Source: Luminiphilus sp. (GTDB taxonomy: Bacteria; Pseudomonadota; Gammaproteobacteria; Pseudomonadales; Halieaceae). From it: DNA of 14,330 nt. Under the pieces are notes generated by a model. That model was not told the origin of the DNA and made no database searches. It saw only the letters and a list, made by a program, of their open reading frames with translations. Where the stretch lies: NCBI GenBank assembly GCA_022425845.1, contig JAKMEU010000271.1, positions 1-14,330 of the forward strand, given 5' to 3'. Positions 14,059 to 14,330 of this stretch are shown in pieces (position 1 is the stretch's first letter; each line of letters begins with the position of its first letter). The position numbers and the translations under genes are program-made.

Positions 14059-14330
14059 GTGGATCTCATTCAACTGGCGGTGCCTTTTTTTATTTTTGCG
14101 ATGGCCGCGGAGCTTGTCTTCGGGATCCTTATCGGCCGTAACACCTATCGGTTGAATGATGCGTTTAGCAGCTTGATGCTGGGCATACTGAGCCAGGGGC
14201 GCAAGTTTATTATGCTGGGCGTCGGGGGCCTGGTTTACGCCTGGGCGGCGGGGGCGACAACAATCCCCCAATGGGATACCGGCACGCCACTGGCCTGGCT
14301 CGCCGCGTTTGTTTTGTATGACCTCTGTTA
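14059..14330 (+). CDS. Partial sterol desaturase/fatty acid hydroxylase family membrane protein (5' part)
   Basis: The frame from GTG at 14059 is open for 90 codons to the window end. A GGAA at 14046-14049 is 9 bases upstream and is the best ribosome binding site; there is no in-frame stop just before it, so a longer start is not formally excluded. The protein begins with a membrane segment (DLIQLAVPFFIFAMAAELVF), then YRLNDAFSSLMLGILSQ, a second membrane segment (FIMLGVGGLVYAW), a short loop, and WLAAFVLYDLCY. In the family, the RLND-xxSSL-xxG motif and the xxYDxCYYWxHR segment lead into the His boxes that bind the di-iron centre; the window ends just before the first box. Members hydroxylate or desaturate sterols, carotenoids, fatty acids or ether lipids in the membrane. 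The specific substrate cannot be told. It is divergent from the acylase. Confidence 0.78.
   Translation, partial: MDLIQLAVPFFIFAMAAELVFGILIGRNTYRLNDAFSSLMLGILSQGRKFIMLGVGGLVYAWAAGATTIPQWDTGTPLAWLAAFVLYDLC

Noticed and set aside
13791..14069. 93-residue N-terminal extension of the acylase frame
   Set aside because: The ATG at 13790 has a good ribosome binding site and begins a proper signal peptide; the extension would bury that signal and cover the promoter-like region.

Overview
The window looks like chromosomal DNA from a free-living, probably marine, lipid-degrading gammaproteobacterium. The evidence is a moderately GC-rich, densely coded sequence, a FadH that closely resembles the Escherichia coli enzyme, a tripartite RND efflux pair, and several acyl-CoA enzymes of the kind that are numerous in the Halieaceae/Cellvibrionales. 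The genus is an inference; no rRNA or tRNA is present to fix it. I see no insertion sequence, CRISPR array, prophage or RNA gene.

Layout, left to right. (1) At 1-87 (minus) is the cut-off start of a small exported protein with its own promoter at 126-156. (2) At 187-4432 (minus) an efflux pair overlaps by 8 bases: a lipoprotein membrane-fusion adaptor followed by an inner-membrane RND pump. No outer-membrane channel or regulator is visible. (3) At 4636-6204 (minus) is a thiamine-diphosphate enzyme, usually auto-named acetolactate synthase large subunit but closer in its active site to benzoylformate decarboxylase. (4) A 347-base divergent intergenic region (6205-6551) holds several inverted repeats. 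(5) At 6552-8905 (plus) an acyl-CoA dehydrogenase of the long-chain type and an alpha-methylacyl-CoA racemase-like CaiB/BaiF protein form a likely operon. (6) At 8932-9453 (minus) is a DUF1993 protein. (7) At 9516-11603 (plus) is 2,4-dienoyl-CoA reductase FadH. (8) At 11688-13790 (minus) is an exported penicillin-amidase-family hydrolase with the active site of acyl-homoserine-lactone acylases such as PvdQ. (9) At 14059-14330 (plus) is the first third or so of a sterol desaturase/fatty acid hydroxylase family membrane protein, cut by the window end.

Together, the central genes read as an auxiliary fatty-acid catabolic island. The dehydrogenase, the 2-methylacyl-CoA racemase and the dienoyl-CoA reductase are the accessory steps needed when beta-oxidation meets methyl branches or unhelpful double bonds, as in isoprenoid or sterol side-chain substrates. 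The divergent thiamine-diphosphate enzyme could add a C-C cleaving step, but this is speculative. The acylase and the hydroxylase-like protein flank this island as separate divergent units.

Start sites were revised in three genes: the adaptor (ATG at 4432 rather than TTG at 4468), DUF1993 (9453 rather than 9528) and the acylase (13790 rather than 14069). Two partial genes at the window edges were read directly from the sequence.
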